Assembly (NCBI RefSeq): GCF_004000215.1
Contig: NZ_RBVY01000003.1
Location: forward strand, 1-64,000
DNA length: 64,000 nucleotides
Reading direction: 5' to 3'
DNA from: Nitratireductor alexandrii
GTDB lineage: Bacteria; Pseudomonadota; Alphaproteobacteria; Rhizobiales; Rhizobiaceae
Program-made: the position numbers and the translations under genes
Notes under the pieces: generated by a model
Seen by the model: the letters and a program-made list of their open reading frames with translations, nothing else
What the model was told of the DNA's origin: nothing
The model's database searches: none
In this document: piece by piece, positions 62,265 through 64,000 of the stretch
How positions within the stretch are numbered: position 1 is the stretch's first letter
Layout of the letters: every line of letters starts with the position of its first letter

Positions 62265-63645
62265 ATTGCTCACGATATTTCTGGACCACACGCAGCGCGA
62301 TCACATTGAGAGCCAGCGTGATGACGAACAAGAGCAGGCCGAGCGCGAAAGCCGCACGCGTCTTGGCGCTGTCGAATTCCTGGTCGCCGACCAGCAGCGT
62401 CACGATCTGAACCGTCACCGTCGTCACCGCCTCCAGCGGATTGAAGGTGAGATTCGCCGCCAGGCCGGCCGCCATCACCACGATCATGGTTTCGCCGACC
62501 GCGCGGCTGACGGCCAAAAGCAGGGCCGACACGATGCCCGGCAGCGCCGCCGGCAGCACCACGCGCCGGATCGTCTCCGAGCGGGTCGCGCCCAGCCCGG
62601 CCGAGCCGTCGCGCAAGGATTGCGGCACCGCGTTGATGACATCGTCCGACAAGGACGACACGAACGGGATGATCATGATGCCCATGACCACGCCGGCGGC
62701 GAGCGCGGATTCGGAGGCGACGTCAAGGCCGATGCTCTCGCCGACGCCGCGAAAGAAGGGGGCGACCGTCAATGCGGCGAAGAAACCGTAGACGACGGTG
62801 GGAATGCCGGCGAGGATCTCCAGCACCGGTTTCGCAACCGCCCGCACACGCTGGGTGGCGTAGTCGGACAGGTAGATCGCCGCCATCAGCCCGACCGGGG
62901 CCGCGATCAGCATGGCGATGAAAGTGATCAGCAACGTGCCCGCCAGCAGCGGCACGGCGCCGAAGATTTCGGTGTTGACGTCGCCCGCATCGCCGCCGGC
63001 GCCGGTAAAGGCGCTTTGCGGCGACCAATGCAGGCCGAACAGGAAATTGAAGATCGGAATTTCCGAGAAAAACAGGATCGATTCGAAGATCAGCGACAAC
63101 ACGATCCCGATCGTCGTCAGGATGGCGATCATCGAGCACAGAATAAGAAACCACTTCACCACGCGTTCGACGACGTGGCGCGCGCGATAGGCCGGCGCGA
63201 TCCGGGAATAGCCGAAAAAGCTGCCGCCAGCCGCGAGAATGAGCGCGACCGCGGTGATCAGCCAGATGCTGGTCTGGTGGAGCGAACGGAAGACCACGGC
63301 CGCGGCTTCCTTGGTTTCGTCGGGGAACGAGACGATGCCGCCGAAGGCGATCGCGCGCGCATCGCGCAGAAAGGCCTGGAGCTGCGGCACGCCGAATTCG
63401 GCCAGTTCCGCCGCGAAGCGCGACTGCACGATCGAATCTTCGATACCCGGCGTGGCGATGCGCCAGATCAGGACGGCCAGCAGCGCCGGTCCGGCGGCGA
63501 TCATGGCCAGAAACAGGCCGTGCTGGCCGGGAAGCGAGTGAAGCCGCGACACCTCGCCACCGACGGATGCGACAGCCCGCGAGCGCCCGACGAAATAGGC
63601 CGCGACACCCAGGACAAGCAGCAACAGGACGAGATAACTAACCAT
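62257..63645 (-). CDS. pstC: Phosphate ABC transporter permease PstC (extended form)
   Basis: A 462-residue permease. The C-terminal half has the coupling loop SLRDGSAGLGATRSETIRRV and the GIMIIPFVSSLSDDVINAVP segment. An N-terminal helix (about 2-20) and a domain of about 120 residues precede, as in other alphaproteobacterial PstC proteins. It works with PstA as the membrane channel. It lies 115 bp downstream of pstS, and a stem-loop occupies the gap. Confidence 0.94.
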   Translation of the reverse strand: MVSYLVLLLLVLGVAAYFVGRSRAVASVGGEVSRLHSLPGQHGLFLAMIAAGPALLAVLIWRIATPGIEDSIVQSRFAAELAEFGVPQLQAFLRDARAIAFGGIVSFPDETKEAAAVVFRSLHQTSIWLITAVALILAAGGSFFGYSRIAPAYRARHVVERVVKWFLILCSMIAILTTIGIVLSLIFESILFFSEIPIFNFLFGLHWSPQSAFTGAGGDAGDVNTEIFGAVPLLAGTLLITFIAMLIAAPVGLMAAIYLSDYATQRVRAVAKPVLEILAGIPTVVYGFFAALTVAPFFRGVGESIGLDVASESALAAGVVMGIMIIPFVSSLSDDVINAVPQSLRDGSAGLGATRSETIRRVVLPAALPGIVSALLLAVSRAVGETMIVVMAAGLAANLTFNPLEAVTTVTVQIVTLLVGDQEFDSAKTRAAFALGLLLFVITLALNVIALRVVQKYREQYD

Positions 63646-63714
63646 CGGCGACGTCCCACCCGGAACAGTGTCTCAAACTCTCAGGCGCTCGAACGCACCG
63701 GTCTTGCGGGGATC

Positions 63715-63751
63715 GCATGGCGCGGCCGGCCGACAGCCGGTCGCGCCATGC
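63715..63751. repeat. Stem-loop between pstS and pstC
   Basis: GCATGGCGCG (63715-63724) and CGCGCCATGC (63742-63751) pair perfectly, with a second inner helix (CCGGC/GCCGG). It lies 9 nt after the pstS stop on the minus strand. There is no T-run, so it is likely an mRNA-protecting hairpin. Confidence 0.8.
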
Positions 63752-63760
63752 TTTATAGTG

Positions 63761-64000
63761 TCAGGAGCCCATGCCCTTGAGCGCCTTGGCTTCCTCGGCC
63801 TGCGTCGCACGGGCGGCCTCCGGCAGCGGGATCAGACCCTTGTCGGCGAGATAACCATCGGGGCCCCAGGCCGCCTCGGACGTGTATTCGGCAATGAACT
63901 CTTCCATGCCCGGAATGACGCCGACATGCTCCTTCTTGGCGTAGATGAAGAGCGAGCGGGACACGCCATAGTCGCCCGAGGCGATGTTTTCGAAGGTCGG
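63761..64000 (-). CDS. pstS: Phosphate-binding protein PstS, C-terminal part (cut by the window edge)
   Basis: The last 79 codons of a gene that continues beyond the right edge. They begin PTFENIASGDYGVSRSLFIY, a segment common to PstS-type binding proteins (IASGxYxxSRPL), and contain a long tail AADKGLIPLPEAARATQAEE-like (codons 54-72) typical of alphaproteobacterial PstS. As the first gene of pstSCAB-phoU-phoB it is expected to carry a Pho box upstream, outside the window. Confidence 0.88.
   Translation of the reverse strand, partial: PTFENIASGDYGVSRSLFIYAKKEHVGVIPGMEEFIAEYTSEAAWGPDGYLADKGLIPLPEAARATQAEEAKALKGMGS

Noticed and set aside
1-64000. CRISPR arrays, insertion sequences and long direct repeats
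   Set aside because: On reading the window I saw no regularly spaced repeats, no transposase motif and no terminal inverted repeats flanking genes.

Overview
The window is chromosomal DNA of a high-GC alphaproteobacterium, most likely of the Rhizobiales (Hyphomicrobiales). The evidence is the gene order (tyrC-hisC next to a SAM-II riboswitch and metX-metW; aerobic cobaltochelatase cobS-cobT beside a J-domain gene and bolA; aroK-aroB-CorC opposite a 47-residue membrane peptide and xerD-accA; pstSCAB-phoU-phoB), the CpdR gene next to hpt, and genes for DUF2125, DUF3108 and a 215-aa ftsE neighbour. Nearly all of it reads as core genome. I see no prophage, insertion sequence, CRISPR array or integrase-bearing island.

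Layout: 1-3.2 kb has the end of etfA with a terminator, a 3-hydroxybutyryl-CoA dehydrogenase and two diguanylate cyclases. 3.3-9.9 kb has pncB, cpdR, hpt, ftsEX, a YdcF protein and a PlsC acyltransferase. 10-15.7 kb holds gamma-glutamylcyclotransferase, DUF2125, tyrC-hisC, and metX-metW behind a complete SAM-II riboswitch with its own promoter and intrinsic terminator. 15.7-17.9 kb is a translationally coupled multicopper oxidase and ZIP-type transporter pair. 18-24 kb has nitronate monooxygenase, a methyltransferase with gloB, a lysoplasmalogenase coupled to the remnant of a DMT exporter, DUF3108, rpmB, and a queuosine-precursor transporter with a possible preQ1-like leader. 24-36 kb holds cobS/cobT, bolA, aroK-aroB-CorC, xerD, accA, an L,D-transpeptidase and a TusA-like protein. 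36-40 kb has a His-rich CobW GTPase, a penicillin-binding carboxypeptidase, an M20 amidohydrolase and tRNA-Arg(CCT). 40-47 kb has a 62-aa orphan opposite the ugpBAEC glycerol-3-phosphate importer, malonyl-CoA synthetase and two tandem GNAT-like proteins. 47-50.4 kb has a lipid kinase and small envelope proteins. 50.4-58.4 kb carries a xylose-type ABC transporter divergent from a ROK regulator that is coupled to a di-heme oxidoreductase and an FG-GAP/UnbV protein. The window ends with phoB, phoU and pstBAC and is cut off inside pstS.

Functional themes: phosphate acquisition (Pst, PhoB/PhoU, Ugp), methionine and aromatic/histidine biosynthesis, envelope growth and division (ftsEX, PBP, L,D-transpeptidase, plsC), cobalamin insertion and metal handling. 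The least explained parts are the ROK/di-heme/UnbV operon, the oxidase-ZIP pair, and several small proteins and RNA leaders. Each of the three ABC importers has a strong stem-loop directly after its solute-binding-protein gene.
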